Assembly: GCA_023333565.1 (NCBI GenBank) | Contig: JAJKFH010000102.1 | Span: 3,410,001 to 3,474,000, forward strand | Reading direction: 5' to 3' | Length of the DNA: 64,000 nucleotides | Origin: Puffinus mauretanicus | Taxonomy: Eukaryota > Chordata > Aves > Procellariiformes > Procellariidae | Shown: positions 1 through 12,800 of the stretch, one piece after another | Layout: each line of letters opens with the position of its first letter | Numbering within the stretch: the first letter of the stretch is position 1 | Program-made: the position numbers and the translations under genes | The notes under the pieces: model-generated | What the model saw: only the letters and a program-made list of their open reading frames with translations | What the model was told of the DNA's origin: nothing | Databases searched by the model: none

Positions 1-2187
1 CATGCAGTCTCAGCCTTCTAGGGTAAAGTTCCTTGGATTTTATCACAATGTAGAGAGTACATTTCTAATAAATAGTAGAAGATGTCAGAGGATGTGACTG
101 AGGTGTACTTGAACCAAGCAAGTCAACTCCAATAATAAATTAAAGTTCAGGAATCCTGATGGGGTCGATAAGCATTACTGTCTTTTCTCTTCAAATGAGC
201 AATCAGAGCCTGATGCCAATGTAGACAGAAGTTTTGTAGCAGAGCCCAAAGCAGACTCCTGATGTTTCAATTCCTAGACACATTTCTCACTATTTCTTAG
301 TTGGTTTAGATAAACTTGAAAAGAGATCCATTCCCTTCTGCTGAAAAATTGTCCCAGTAAACCATCACTGGAGTAGTTCATGTACTAGATCATTTTAAGT
401 ATGTAAATTGAAAAAAGAAACATTAGTCATTCCTTAGGGCGGGGGGAAGCCACCACTATTCTCGCTATTATGATGTATTTTCAGATTAATGAACCTGTGG
501 ATCCAATTCAATATGACTTCCAGCGCTGCCAACTAGGACAGAGAAATGACAGCAGCTCTTGGGTGTATTTTCTGTTCTCTATGTGCAGTGTCGTGTCTGG
601 GAGAAGATTTTTTTTGGGGCAAACATCCACCGAGGACAGGAAAAGAACATTGGAGCGACTGTGATCTCAATGAGAAAGCCACAAAGCTTAGTTTCAATAT
701 GCTGTATTTAAAAATTCACTTGATTTGCCCTCCTCCCATCACCAGTTAAGTATTTTTTTCCAAAATATGAAAGAATTTTGTTTGAATATGAAATTGTGTT
801 AAGTATTATACAAGGTCATCTTTTCAGGATGGTTAACTGACTTCCTATGGACAAGGAACAATTGTCAGAGGAGAAGCAAAGCTATTGACTGGAGACAATA
901 GGGTTTATGTGCTTTTGGCTTTCCTATTTACCAGAAACTGCTGATATTAGAAGTAAGAATATAATTTGTTTTCTCTGTCTACTCAATTCTTTTCCTTTCA
1001 ACGTACAGTGCTAAGAAGATGCTAATTATGGAGCTATCCTTTTCTGCAGCCCTTTCTAAAATAAATTCTCATTATTGCAAGTGAGAATAAAGAAATACCC
1101 GTCCCTAATGCAGTGATGCAAATTTGTGCACGCTGCCATCATAGGAAAATTCTCCACATGAAAAGGGAAGTAACAAACAACAGAGAGGTTTTCTTTTAGA
1201 CTTTTTTTCTGCAGAGAGGCCAAAATTTGAGGTGTGCCAAGTGCTCTAATCCTGCCTGGTGTTAGCTATTTGCTCAACACTGGATGGAATATATGGAAGA
1301 GAAAGTAAATCTCTCAGTTCCAAAGAACTTTATTTAAGTAACATACTTTGAACTCTTCTGGTAAGTATCTTGGAAAGAATGGTTGTTGACTTGGCGAGAA
1401 GGTGTTCTGTTGACTGAATTGGAAGGGGGAAGATGCCTACACAGAAGGGTAGAGAAAGAAAATACACAGGCCTGAAATGGTGTTATTAGTTTAGTTAGAA
1501 GAGTGCAAGACAGGTTAATGGACCCAAGATGGTGGCAGACTTTGGGGAAAAGCATCTCGGCATGAGTTGCCAAAGCCTTTGAAGACAATACCGGCAATTT
1601 TTGTTGTTATCCCTTGGAAAGGTTATAAATGAATTTTTAAAAGGGATGTGATTGGTCTGAAGGAATGACTGAGCATGCAATTTTTTAGTTCACGCTTTAC
1701 TGAGTATGGAAGTAAGCAGAAAGAGTACACCACTAAAGGGTTTAGAGTGAAAAAAGGAGATGACTACAGTGTGGATCTGTCTTCATATGTTTCAACAGAC
1801 AGGAACAACTAGGAGGAGACTTGTAAAAAAAAGCTTTGATGACTTAATGAATCCAAAAACAGTCAAAAAAAGATCCCAATGTCTAACTGTAATATTGTCA
1901 ATGTTAATGAAATTTTTTAATAAACAAAATTAGAGAAAAATAGTAGTTGGTTTTGAATAAGCATCTTGAGGTAGGTTAATCATTCTGGTAGGAAAAATAC
2001 CCTCATCTCTTTAAACTTATTAGTCCAGAGGAAGGGAACATTGTTTTTGATAGGAGCTTTTTCTTGATTTTTATTTTCTTTTTTAATCCCAGGTGTCATT
2101 AGAGGGTCTTCAGATGGCTACCACCCTTTTTTCCATGGCAGGATCTCTGGGTGAGAGGGGTTATACAGGCAAATATTTAAACTTCTT

Positions 2188-2285
2188 CATAGAATTACAA
2201 GATAACCTAGGTTGGCAGGGACTCTATGGATGTTATCTAGTCTACTCCCCACTCAGAGGGGGGCGAGCTAACATCACGTTCCAGA
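2188..2285 (-). mobile_element. Degraded CR1 LINE 3'-end fragment
   Basis: The plus strand reads like the reverse complement of a CR1 3' end: an AGAATTACAAGATAACCTAGG-type stretch, then GTTGGCAGGGAC, then ATCTAGTCTACTCCCC and CTCAGAGGGGG. This follows the familiar order 'AGAATCA...ACCTAGGTTGGAAGGGACCTCT...ATCTAGTCCAACCCC...CTCAGAGCAGGG'. The element is therefore on the minus strand with its 3' terminus near 2188. It is short and diverged, as most CR1 copies are, and not mobile. CR1 elements dominate bird, turtle and crocodilian interspersed repeats, which supports the taxonomic reading. A chance open frame over 2093-2470 crosses it and is not a gene. The boundaries are approximate. Confidence 0.72.
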
Positions 2286-2570
2286 AAAGGGTGTTTCTTT
2301 GCCTATCTTGTGCTATAACAAGCTACACTTTCTTTAAAGGATACATTAGCCATGTAAAAGAAAGAAACCAGTTAAAAATATTTTTATCAGCTAGTACTTG
2401 TGTGTCTGTGTGTTTAAGTTATGCAATACCATCACTTTGCTTGGTAAGTAGTGATGACATACAGAAGTAAGATTTGTTTTCAAGATGTGAAACAGAATCT
2501 TTTCCTGAACTGAATCTCCACATTTTAGTGTGTTCTGTAAACGTTAGTCATTGCCATATCCACACAGTAG

Positions 2571-2600
2571 GAGGTAGTCTCAATTGAGGTAGTCTCAATA
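2571..2600. repeat. 15-bp tandem duplication
   Basis: Two adjacent copies of GAGGTAGTCTCAATT / GAGGTAGTCTCAATA differ only in the last base. This is a simple local duplication, probably from replication slippage. Confidence 0.9.
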
Positions 2601-3870
2601 ATCACCTTGGCAATTTTATTGTGTGATTTCATGCACACTTATGTCATCTTTTTCTCTCTCTGCGGTCACAAGAGTTAAAACCTGTGACAATGAAAAGTTC
2701 ATCTTTAAGTATTTTTTTGACCTAGGACACAAGACCTCAAGAAAATGCCTCTGTCAGGAGACTGATAGGAAGCTGGTCACACAAGAACTGTAGTGACAGC
2801 TTTTACAAATCACTGCCTATCCACTAATAGAATAAAGTCAGCAATTCTTTTAAGACAGTTGGACAATTAGATGGGCTTGGTCATGTCTGGTCTGATATGG
2901 ATTCACTGTGGCTTTTAGATGAGATGATCGACGTTCATTTTTAATCTTACTGCCTACTGTCTCCAAGATGTAGAGTTTGGGCTCCCAGTATGCCAAGAGT
3001 TGTATAGATATTTAACGTGATATACTATAGAAATATGAAAAGGGATTGGGGATAAATTGTTATCTCTTGCATCCAGTTAAGGGAACAGAAGTGTAAGGGT
3101 AAAGATTCAGATCCCAAAGTTCCTGAAAACATACCAGGAATGATTTTTATTAAGTTCAGTAAACTATGAAACAGGTCTTAACTAATTTGCTCAGGATCAA
3201 AAGGGGGAAGTCTGAGGCAGTCTGAAAACTGAACTTAGGCTTGGTGCAGGTCTTTAAGCAGTGAATTGCTATGTATTCCAGTCCTGTCGTGCTGTATATT
3301 TTTGTATTTGAAAAGAAAAATCAATTCAGAAAAGTGCCTCTCAACGGTCTTACTGATACATTCACCAGTCTTTGGGAGTTTCTGAAAACTTTCCCTGACT
3401 ACTACCGAAGTCTGCCATTGGTACATATTCACTTCATGTAATCAGAAGCAGCCTATTTCCTTCCTGGAACTTGATAGCCACAATAATTGCATGTTGAAAA
3501 CAGCATGCTTTTTTTGCTTTTTGTGTTCAAAGTTCAGACTGGGTCATGGAAGCAACTGGATCAAATCCATGAAGCACCATGTGTGAAAAGTGCAGAGCCT
3601 TTCTGCCTCCAAGTTGAAAAGCATGCTGTGGCTGTAAATCAAGCCCAGATGATAGATTAAGAGACATCATCTGCAGCTGGAGTTGTTGGTCAGCTGAGTG
3701 GCGTGGCCAAGAGCATATCTCGTCAAGCCACATGAAAGCCCCATGATGATGCAAATCTGAGGCTTGCAAACCCTGCTGAGGTGGTGTAGTTGCTTCTCAG
3801 AAAGCGTTTGCGTTAGAGACTTTTCTTTGAGATACAGTGAGTAGTTGTCTGAAATCTCCTTCTGGAGTCT

Positions 3871-3900
3871 CAGGGAGCCTCAGGGAGCCTCAGAGAGCTG
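3871..3900. repeat. Three copies of a 10-bp unit
   Basis: CAGGGAGCCT occurs twice in perfect tandem, followed by a diverged third copy, CAGAGAGCTG. A minisatellite-like local duplication with no sign of function. Confidence 0.85.
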
Positions 3901-4404
3901 TTCCACCCCTTCCTCAGTGACTAGTGACATGGGGTGCCCAGCCTCAGCCACAGCCATATTGACACAAGGCAGCATCATGTAATCTGAGGAGGGTAATGGA
4001 GAGGTCAGCAACTAACTTTCCCTGCTGGATTCCCAAGTAAGCACAGAGCAGGACAGAGCCCCAAGTATCTCTGTGCCATCTAAATGGGAAACAGACATTC
4101 AAACATATGTATGGATGTAAATGAGCTCTGGACAATATAGACATTATTTTCTGACTTGAGACCTGGGCTAGACAGGCAGGTGGAACCCAAAGCACGTGGC
4201 AAGTTTCCACCTGAAATATACTTACTGCTTTGGGTACTGAACTACACACTGTTGTTTTCCTCCTGGTCACTGCAAGAATACTATGAGCTGTCAGTGCATT
4301 ATGTTAGCTCTGACCTCTGTATTTCATTTAGCCTTCCTACAAGTTAAGTTGAATCTCATTCAACAAACCTCCACAGCCTCCTTTACCTTAAAGGAGTTGT
4401 TTCT

Positions 4405-4505
4405 GTATATTAAGAAAAAAACAAACAAACAACAACAAATATTTATAATGTTATAATTATTTTTAAAATTTATATTTTTAAAAATATTTAAAATAAATTT
4501 TTTTC
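4405..4505. repeat. A/T-rich low-complexity patch
   Basis: Starts with A-rich (AAAC)n-like sequence and continues as nearly pure A/T (TTTAAAATTTATATTTTTAA-like). It explains the lack of meaningful frames here and may be an easily melted region. Confidence 0.85.
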
Positions 4506-4905
4506 CTTGACGTGATAATTATTGTTCCCTTTACTCATCCCTGAATATGGAAAATTGACTATACCAGTAGTTACTAACCTCAGACTACACACATGATCTG
4601 TGCAACTATCTTAATAAAGCAACTTGTTTTAATAAAGGTTTATGGGAGTCCACAAGAACATCTAAGAATAGGAGGCCTACTGATCAAAAGTTAACACAAG
4701 AGAACTACAGAGTATACCAAATTGTGTATGAGCTCACAAAAAAAAGTTGGAATGGCTCTCCCAGAGATATTTTCTTTTTAACATATTTGTGAGAAATAGC
4801 TGTCTTAAGCAGCTATCTAAATGTTTTCACTGAGCTCATCACAGCAATATCTAAATTAAAGTGTGGTGGGCATTGTTTTTTGTAAATGTTTTCTAAATAT
4901 TTCAA

Positions 4906-4960
4906 TTAAAAAAAAACCCAAACAACCACAAACCCAAACACCCCACCCCCCCCCCCCAAA
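4906..4960. repeat. A/C-rich tract ending in a 12-C run
   Basis: A run of A leads into CCCAAACAACC-like repeats and then an uninterrupted run of 12 C (4946-4957). The minus strand is correspondingly G-rich, with GGGG-containing runs. This is a typical site of sequencing-length error. Confidence 0.88.
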
Positions 4961-6172
4961 TCACTAACTTTTTGCATTAAAAATTTTCAGTTTTTTTCCC
5001 TGAAGAGGACAAAGACATTAAAACAGCCCAGAATTTGGTGGTGAAAACTTGGGGCCAACACATGGGCCAAGCATGGCAGAACATCCTGCCTATCGTGTTA
5101 CGGATGTGCTTTCTGTCTGCAGCCACCTCTAAAATGCCAAGAAATGTCCAAGGGCTATGAAGGTAAATTAAACACCTTGATCTCTCAGCCTCCAGCTCTT
5201 TTTTCTACTGACATCTACTTGCAAAAACTGGAGTGGAGATAGGTGTTATTGGGAAAATCATCTGCAATCAGGCTGGTAACTAAATTTTTGCTTCAGAATA
5301 ATGACAAACCTAGCCCGGAAGTGAAGACCTGATGGCCTGCTACCAAAACCATCTCATACATCTCTTCTTTCCTCCCTGCAGTAATAATTATTTCAAAAGA
5401 ATCTGAGATTAAACCTCAGATAACAGCTCATAACTATGCATAAATGTCAGAGTCCTTTGGAGAGCTTTAATTAGCTTCTTTTCTAAGAAGTCTGAAGATC
5501 TCTCCCTATCTTTCTCCCTCTCTAAAATAGCTTTTTGTCATTTTTGATGTCATTCTTGATATGTTTCCTGTTGAGTTAGAAACTTTGAATGTTTTAACTC
5601 CACACCAGAGAAATACTGTCCTCCAGAGAAAGTCCCTAAAGGAAGTTGCAGGCTTTTCACATTTATTGCGGTTATTTCAAATACTGAAAAGCAGAGGAAA
5701 AAAAGCAAAAGGCAGCTCATGGGTCTATTAAAAGAAATTTAGTATTTATAGAACTTATCCAACATTCTTTTGCTCTTTTCAGTTCACACAGACATATTCT
5801 TTTGTTTAAGGATTTCTGTTAAATACCTTTTGGCATAATAAAACTATGTGTACTTAATGTTGTTGATAACACTCACTGCTTTGGCATTGAATTCTATTCT
5901 AAAGAGGGGAAGTACACCCCGCTTTCAGAGTGCAAAAATGAAATAATTTGGATTGGAGTGGATATAAACTTCTATCCCAGATTTGCATTGACTTTAGTTT
6001 GAACCTTTACATGAATGTTGTTGATATTATATCTGTACTTGTGAGATGCAAGATTTTTGGATACCAAGTGTCAATGTTCAGTGCTCTAGCAAAGGATTTT
6101 GTGTGGAGCTGCAGAACTACAGAAAGCTCTGCACAGAGAAACTTGTTTGGATGTTTTTAAACTAGTTTTTTT

Positions 6173-6178
6173 GTTCTC

Positions 6179-6211
<33 letters not shown>

Positions 6212-6495
6212 CTTTTCTTTTCTTTTCTTTTCTTTTCTTTTCTTTTCTTTTCTCTTTTCTTTTCTCTTTTCTTTTTCTTTTCTCTTTTTTCTTTTCTTTT
6301 TTCTTTTCTCTTTTCTTTTCTTTTCTTTTCTTTTCTTTTTTTTCTTTTCTTTTCTTTTCTTTTCTTTTCTTTTCTTTTCTTTTCTTTTCTCTTTTCTTTT
6401 CTTTTCTTTTCTTTTCTCTTTTCTTTTCTTTTCTTTTCTTTTCTTTTCTTTTCTTTTCTTTTCTTTTCTTTTCTTTTCTTTTCTTTTCTTTTCTC

Positions 6496-6528
<33 letters not shown>

Positions 6529-6695
6529 CTTTTCTTTTCTTTTCTTTTCTCTTTTCTTTTTCTTTTCTTTTCTCTTTTCTTTTCTTTTCTTTTCTTTTCT
6601 TTTCTTTTCTTTTCTTTTCTTTTCTTTTCTTTTCTCTTTTCTTTTCTTTTCTTTTCTTTTCTCTTTTTTCTTTTCTTTTCTTTTCTTTTCTTTTC

Positions 6696-6726
<31 letters not shown>

Positions 6727-6837
6727 CTTTTCTTTTCTCTTCTCTTCTCTTCTCTTCTCTTCTCTTCTCTTCTTTTTCTCTTCTTTTCTTTTCTCTTCTC
6801 TTCTTTTCTCTTCTTTTCTTTTCTCTTCTTTTCTTTT
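6173..6837. repeat. Long (TTTTC)n pentanucleotide microsatellite; (GAAAA)n on the minus strand
   Basis: About 665 bp of almost pure pyrimidine on the plus strand, built from TTTTC units (AAAAG on the minus strand), roughly 130 units in all. TTTTTC slips and CTC interruptions recur through the array. A (TCTTC)n block lies at about 6736-6773 and a mixed TTTTC/TCTTC tail runs to 6837, where ordinary sequence resumes. The frames of about 250 residues (plus, Phe/Ser/Leu only) and 237 residues (minus, Lys/Arg/Glu only) across it are repeat artefacts, not genes. A homopurine-homopyrimidine mirror tract of this length can in principle form triplex (H-) DNA. Its assembled length should be treated as uncertain. 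Confidence 0.97.
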
Positions 6838-9800
6838 ATTCCAGAAGCTGAATAGAACTGAAAGCTTCAAATGAACTTCCTGGATTTTTGAAAGCAGAAA
6901 TCAGTGACTCAGAGGATGTATTCTGTTGCTGGCATTTCACAAGCCACTGTGATGACTTTAGACAACTGATTTATCTTTTCTATGCCCAGTCTCCTTCTTT
7001 ATTGAAAAGAAAAAAAGGATTGGGGGAGATGATTTTAATGTTTTCTCTGGTTCTTACGAGACCTTGCTCATTGCTCTACTGTTGCTCTTTGGAGTTGAGG
7101 AATGGCTTCTGTGAGAGATTTCTAAGTAGACAACTGATTTTCTTGGACTTCAGATTTGGTTCAAAATTATGCAGTTCTCACTTGCAAAAGTGATGAGCAT
7201 CTAAAACCCAAGAGAATGACATGAAATGTGCCAGCAAATGTTGATATAGCCATGCCAGATCTGTGTGTATGGGAGACATCATGTCTCCCTACAGCGATGA
7301 ACGCTCTCCATGACATGAATTTCTTACTGCCATCAGAAAACATTCCTTGTTTAGTTCAGGTTTTAAAGGTACATGCTTTTGGAGATGACAATCCTGAGAT
7401 CTTATACTCACTTGAAAGTTTTGGGGGAAATATTGTAGTGGCACTGGTCTGTGAAGGCTTGCACACAATCTGGGAGCTTTTTGCTCCAATATGTCACTGG
7501 CATTACTTGATATACTCTTTTATCATGTTTCAGTTGTTAAGATTTCAGGGAAAATTATGCTTTTGAATTCCTGAGAAAAATGACATATTCCTCTATTTGC
7601 AGCTAATTCTGTTTAAAATGAATCATGAATAGTATAACTGGGGTAACACCAAGTGAAGTTATTGAGAGATATTTGTTTTCCATAACTTAAAAACTAAGCC
7701 TGGAATACTGAACAATCCAGAAACTTTATTAAAGGCTAGATATAAGAACCTGGCATTAATTACAAATTCCAGCCCTAAAGTCTGTTGCACAACAATAATT
7801 TTATTTCTTTTCAGTTAGATTTGCAAAAAGAAACAAACCCATGTCAAAACCTCAAAATATTCAACTTTCTCCGATTACTTATTTTGGTCAGATTACCTGC
7901 CTACCAGTGTTAATGTATTGAATCTTGCAATTGCTTTCAAGGAAAATGGGAATTCCGCCTTTATTTAGGTTACGTCCCTTTGGGATTATTTATTGTTTCT
8001 TTTATTTGAATTTTTTCCTGTCAAAATTTTCTTCTGTGTCTCCTTGGTATTCCTTGTAGCAGTGACAGCTTTGACTAGGCTAGAGGAAGCAGGATGGAGT
8101 TAAACCATGTGTACTGACAAAGTAGTTTGATAATGAACCATTGATTTTTACTTTACTGATGTATTCTTAGTAACTAGAACTTGCTGGATTTTGAAATGAG
8201 GTTCTGTAAATTCCTGATACTACTTAAATAAAATAAAAAATGAAAAAAATGTGTAAGTTTGGTCTGCGAGGTATAATTTGAGGTCTGTCTACAAATTGTT
8301 TTCATTTTCTTATTATTCTGCATGTTAATATTTCATGGTAGGACGTAGCTGCTCCTAGTGATACAGAATGTTTCAGTCTGTTTAGGACTGTGGTACTTGA
8401 CAAAGGGGTCTATACTATAATTATGAGATGATCCCTTATCAAAAAAATTGATTTCCAACTCTTCAGAGCAGCTGTGTTCAGCTTTAAGAATTTACATCCA
8501 GAGGCATTTGTAAATACTGCATTCCTGTGAGAGGGACCTCCGAGAAGCGATACAGCCTCTTGGCCCATACAACATCCCTGGATATCAGAGTATATTGACA
8601 CCTGCCATTTTAAAAAACCCTTGTTTTAAATCAATAGCAGTGGGAAAAGAAAAATGCTGCTTTGGGGAATCTAGCAGAGGTGAGAGACCAGTCCAAAAAG
8701 GCAGAAGACCAAACTCCCATCATATTCTCTAATTTAATAGCGTAAACTTACCTCCCAGTTTCCTACTGGTCTACTTCAGATCAAAAATGGAGGAGAGATT
8801 CTTCAAGAGATGGATGAGAGAGGTTGGCTATTGGAGTGTTTTCTCCACATGTGGCTACCAAGGCTGTGAACCAGGGGCTTGACCTCTCCCGTCCATAAGC
8901 CCTCCGGAGCCAGTGGAGTCCTGCCCCGGGAACTTAGGCTGTCTCTTTCTGCTGCGAGCTGCACCAATAGCTTTCTTCATGTGGAACTGTGTTAACAGAA
9001 ACCAGACTGAACTGGCCTCGCACAAGCCATCATTATTGCCTCCTAGTAACCTTGTGAAGCATGGGACCACAAGCCACTGCTCTGTATTTTCATAACCCTG
9101 CAGTAATTAGTGCCTGGCATCTGTAATGGAAATGAAGTGCGTAACATCAGAGTTTCTAAGATGACACTGTTTTCATTATCTCTTTAATTTTTCAAAGAAC
9201 ATAAAGGCAGATATATCAAAATGCCAAGGAGCCTTTTTTAATTAAAGCCTCTGTCTTTTTTCTTTTCTTCTCAAGATATGCAAATGTATTGAGCCATTAA
9301 AGAGAAAGATAAAAGGAACCCCAAACACGGTTTATACATAGCCTTTATGACTGCAGCTACTTATTTTGCACGAGACATGGTTTTGACTGGAGCAAGTTAT
9401 AGTGCAGCTTGACATAACTCAAGGCTGCTTTGCAGTGCTAGAGGCAGACAGTGACTGGAAGGATACCTTACCTAGTTTCGGGAGGTTTCACCTCACAGCA
9501 TAGATCCTGCATCCAGGTTTCATGCAGTGTTTTGCCAGAGGTGGCATTCTTATACCCCCACTGCCATTCAGCTGTTTATGATCATGCTTTGGGTTACTTG
9601 GTTGGCCCAGGTTTGGAGGAAAACAAGAGAGTGGATTACAGCTGGTTCTCCTATTCTGCGATGAAGCTTCCTCTGCTATAGCTTAATACCCACACTATGT
9701 GTGATTGTATACTATTGATATAATGTACCTTACATAAGGTACATGTGATGTACCTTCTCTTCAGAACAACAGTGCCGTTATCCTTGGAAAATGGGCATAG

Positions 9801-12800
9801 CTGGCAGCAGGTGACAAGTTTTCAGTTGTCTCTGTCCAAATTGCTGGCATAAATCTCCCAGACCTCTTAGCCCAAAATTTTACTTGAGAAGCTTGGGATC
9901 AAGATCCATGTTATTTAGTTGGCAGGGCAGAGTTTAGGTGGTGGGTTTCACTGAGGTCATTTAATAACCCTGGCACTGTAGTTTTTTTTGATCCACCTTG
10001 AAATAGTTAACAAGGACATTCGGTTCTGTGCTTCACAGTAGATTCTGCCCGATCTCTTGATTCCAGGCCTAGCAGCCAAATAAATTCAATAAACTGATCC
10101 AAATGCTGAAGTGCTTACTCAGGCAAAAATCACTGTTTGTTTTCCTTAGATAAAGATTAAATAACAAATGAATCAGGACTTCTGGAACCGGCCACTTAAA
10201 AGCTGGAAGACAAGACTTCGGAGACAACTAACAGAAGATCAATGTGGAAGACTTCAGGACAGAGAGCACTATTTTTTAATTTTTATTTTTATTTTTTTCT
10301 TATATATTATCTACAAGCACAAGCTTTCATATTTTTAATGTAAAAATGCATACAGATCATTATATATATAAAAATCAACTAGCCTTGTAGCAAACTGCCA
10401 GATGCAACTATCCCCAGGTTTGGGGACAACTTGTCTGGATCCAGGTGTAAACCCAGTGGCTGATCCTCACTTCCATCCGTGGTTGCACCGAACCCCCAGA
10501 TATGAAGATTCTCAAAGTTCTAGGGAAGTCTTGGTTCCTGATCCAGGTCTTGCAGCATGGGCATGACTAACTCTTCATCAATTGAAGATAAATATTTAAA
10601 AACTTCATAAATGATAATCAACTTGTTGTAGGTAACAAGTATCCATTTCACCTTTCCTCCCCCTTTTTGTTTATCATCCTTCCCATCCTCTCTCCGCAGA
10701 AGTGATAACGGGCAGAGGAGAGGAATTTAATGTTAGTGTCATATATGTACATTTAAATAGCAGCAGTAGCAAGAATTTAAACTGTTGATGTCTGCTGCGG
10801 AAAGGCTATCAAATGTGGGTTCATGTTGCATTTGGCCTTTTCAATGCTTGGGCACTTTTTGGCTCAATTTGCACATTGTAGAAATATGACACATTTACAG
10901 CATAGCCAATAATACGTTGCAACGTTGTGAGCAACAGTAAATCAGATTGCATTTAATACTATGTAATATGTATCAACAGATTATAATATACTATATTATA
11001 ACTGACTTGACAAGCAGCCCATTACACCAAGGAAAAAAATTCATGAGCAATTAAGTAAAGAAATTTGTGTTTGCGTGGGAGGAAAGGTCACAAAATAGCA
11101 GCCTCCTTTTTGACTGTTTATCATGTTCGGCAGTTTCCAAACTCAGTCTTTGCAAAGGAATGTTACTATTTTTATTAGAGGTTCTTTATGTAACAAGTCA
11201 TGTTTGCACAGTGGAACATTTTCTTTCACCAGGATTTTATAATTTCTCCATACAGACATTATAAAAGAAGATATAATTTGCTGGGATTCTTTTGGAAAGT
11301 GTTAGGGCCATAACTTAGCCCCTCCTTCCTTTCAGCTCTTCTAATATGAATATGATTAAACTATTTTCTCCTGTCATTCATATACTACCTTTTTGTATTT
11401 TAAATGCAGGTCAACTCTGAAGCCCAAGAAAGGCTTTTCGAGAAAAGAACTGCTGAAGTTATTTTAGAGAGGGATAAATCAATTGCTTAGCATACAGACA
11501 TAAAGACTTTCCTCTCGGCTATGTTGCCATAGGATTGCAGGTAAGGATTTTGTTTACTTCAGCTTCGTGCAACAGCACTGATTTGAAAGACAACAGAATG
11601 ACTTAGTGAAATGCTCACTCTGGCTCCTAAGGTAACATAGACTTTGCAAGTTCGCACCTTCGGCTAATGACTACTGATGAGTGAACGGGCACTAGCTCTT
11701 TCTTTTATACTCGTATTAATTCTGCATTACTAATAGGACTAAAAATGGCAAAACTTCTCTTCTTTTTTTTAACAAAAGTTAGAGATATGACTGATAGTTT
11801 GGGCACAGGTGTGTCATGGAGATAGCAATGTCACCTGTTGCAAGAACCCCCTGCCCAGAAGCACATGGTGAAGTTTCCATTGCAGTGTGTGTAGCTGGTG
11901 TACGGCAACATACCTGAATACAAGAACCAAGATATAGATATTGATTCCAGAAGAGTGGAATGAATTTTCACTATCTAGAATGGGGGAAACAGAGAAAATA
12001 AACAACAGTACAGCTAAATACACACCTGAATGTGATGTTCTTTGATGCTGGTTGGGTAAAATACATGGTGAGAGAATATTTTAAAAAAATTACTTTGTTT
12101 AAGTATCTTTAAGCGAATCCTTTTGGAAAGTCCTGACTTCGGACTTTTCTCTGTCCACAGGGATATACATGCTTGATTCTCCAGCCATTTCCACTTCTTA
12201 TATGGCTACCTATAACTGTATAAAGTGCTATCCAACCAGATATCCTCACTCTTCTACAGCTGTGGCAACTTGTGTTTGGTAGCCTTTTGGTGCTACTTCC
12301 TCAGAGAGTCAAATAACCATACGAAGTACAAAGCAGGGGAGAATAAAGTTGTAAGTAGTTGGTACAAGAGGGCTGTTCCTCAAAGGAGAATACTGCTAAT
12401 ATTTCCATTTGTCATCCCAACTTTTGGCTGTGGTTCTACATGATGCCAGTCTGAGCTGCACACCATGCTGCCTAAAGGGATGCAACACAACAGGTGGGAG
12501 ATGAGCACAATCTGAATGAAAGTCTTTCAGTCTTGGTTCTTGCATCTCTTAGCATATGGTTAACAAGCCAAGTAACAAAGCAAAACTGGCTTAAATGAGA
12601 CGCATAAGGGAGGAGAAGGGAGGAGAAAAACTGGACACCTTTTATCCCAGGCACGAAAATCTGATAAAATGCACTTTCAATTGAATGTGCCAGATAGAGT
12701 CACAAAAAAACCTGTGCTGGTTTAAACCACAGAGTGCTTCAAGCAACATCTGGAAGTTTAAACAGCTGGAAATTATGGCCTTTTGATATGGTAGAGGCCA

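Larger units (their letters stand above)
1..6172. other. Downstream flank of RERG, no gene recognised
   Basis: AT-rich DNA with no reading frame that resembles a known protein and no exon with matching splice sites. It holds a degraded CR1 fragment (about 2188-2285), a 15-bp tandem duplication (2571-2600), three copies of a 10-bp unit (3871-3900), an A/T-rich patch (about 4405-4505) and an A/C-rich tract with a run of 12 C (4906-4960). Small exons of an unknown transcript cannot be excluded by eye. Confidence 0.6.

Noticed and set aside
2093..2470. 125-residue plus-strand frame
   Set aside because: It runs through the CR1 fragment antisense to the element and has no protein resemblance.
6099..6870. 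Frames of 250 residues (plus) and 237 residues (minus)
   Set aside because: They are translations of the pentanucleotide repeat (Phe/Ser/Leu or Lys/Arg/Glu only), with no start, splice or family support.
7228..7566. 112-residue plus-strand frame
   Set aside because: No recognisable domain, no splice context and no composition difference from its neighbours. Expected by chance in a window this size.
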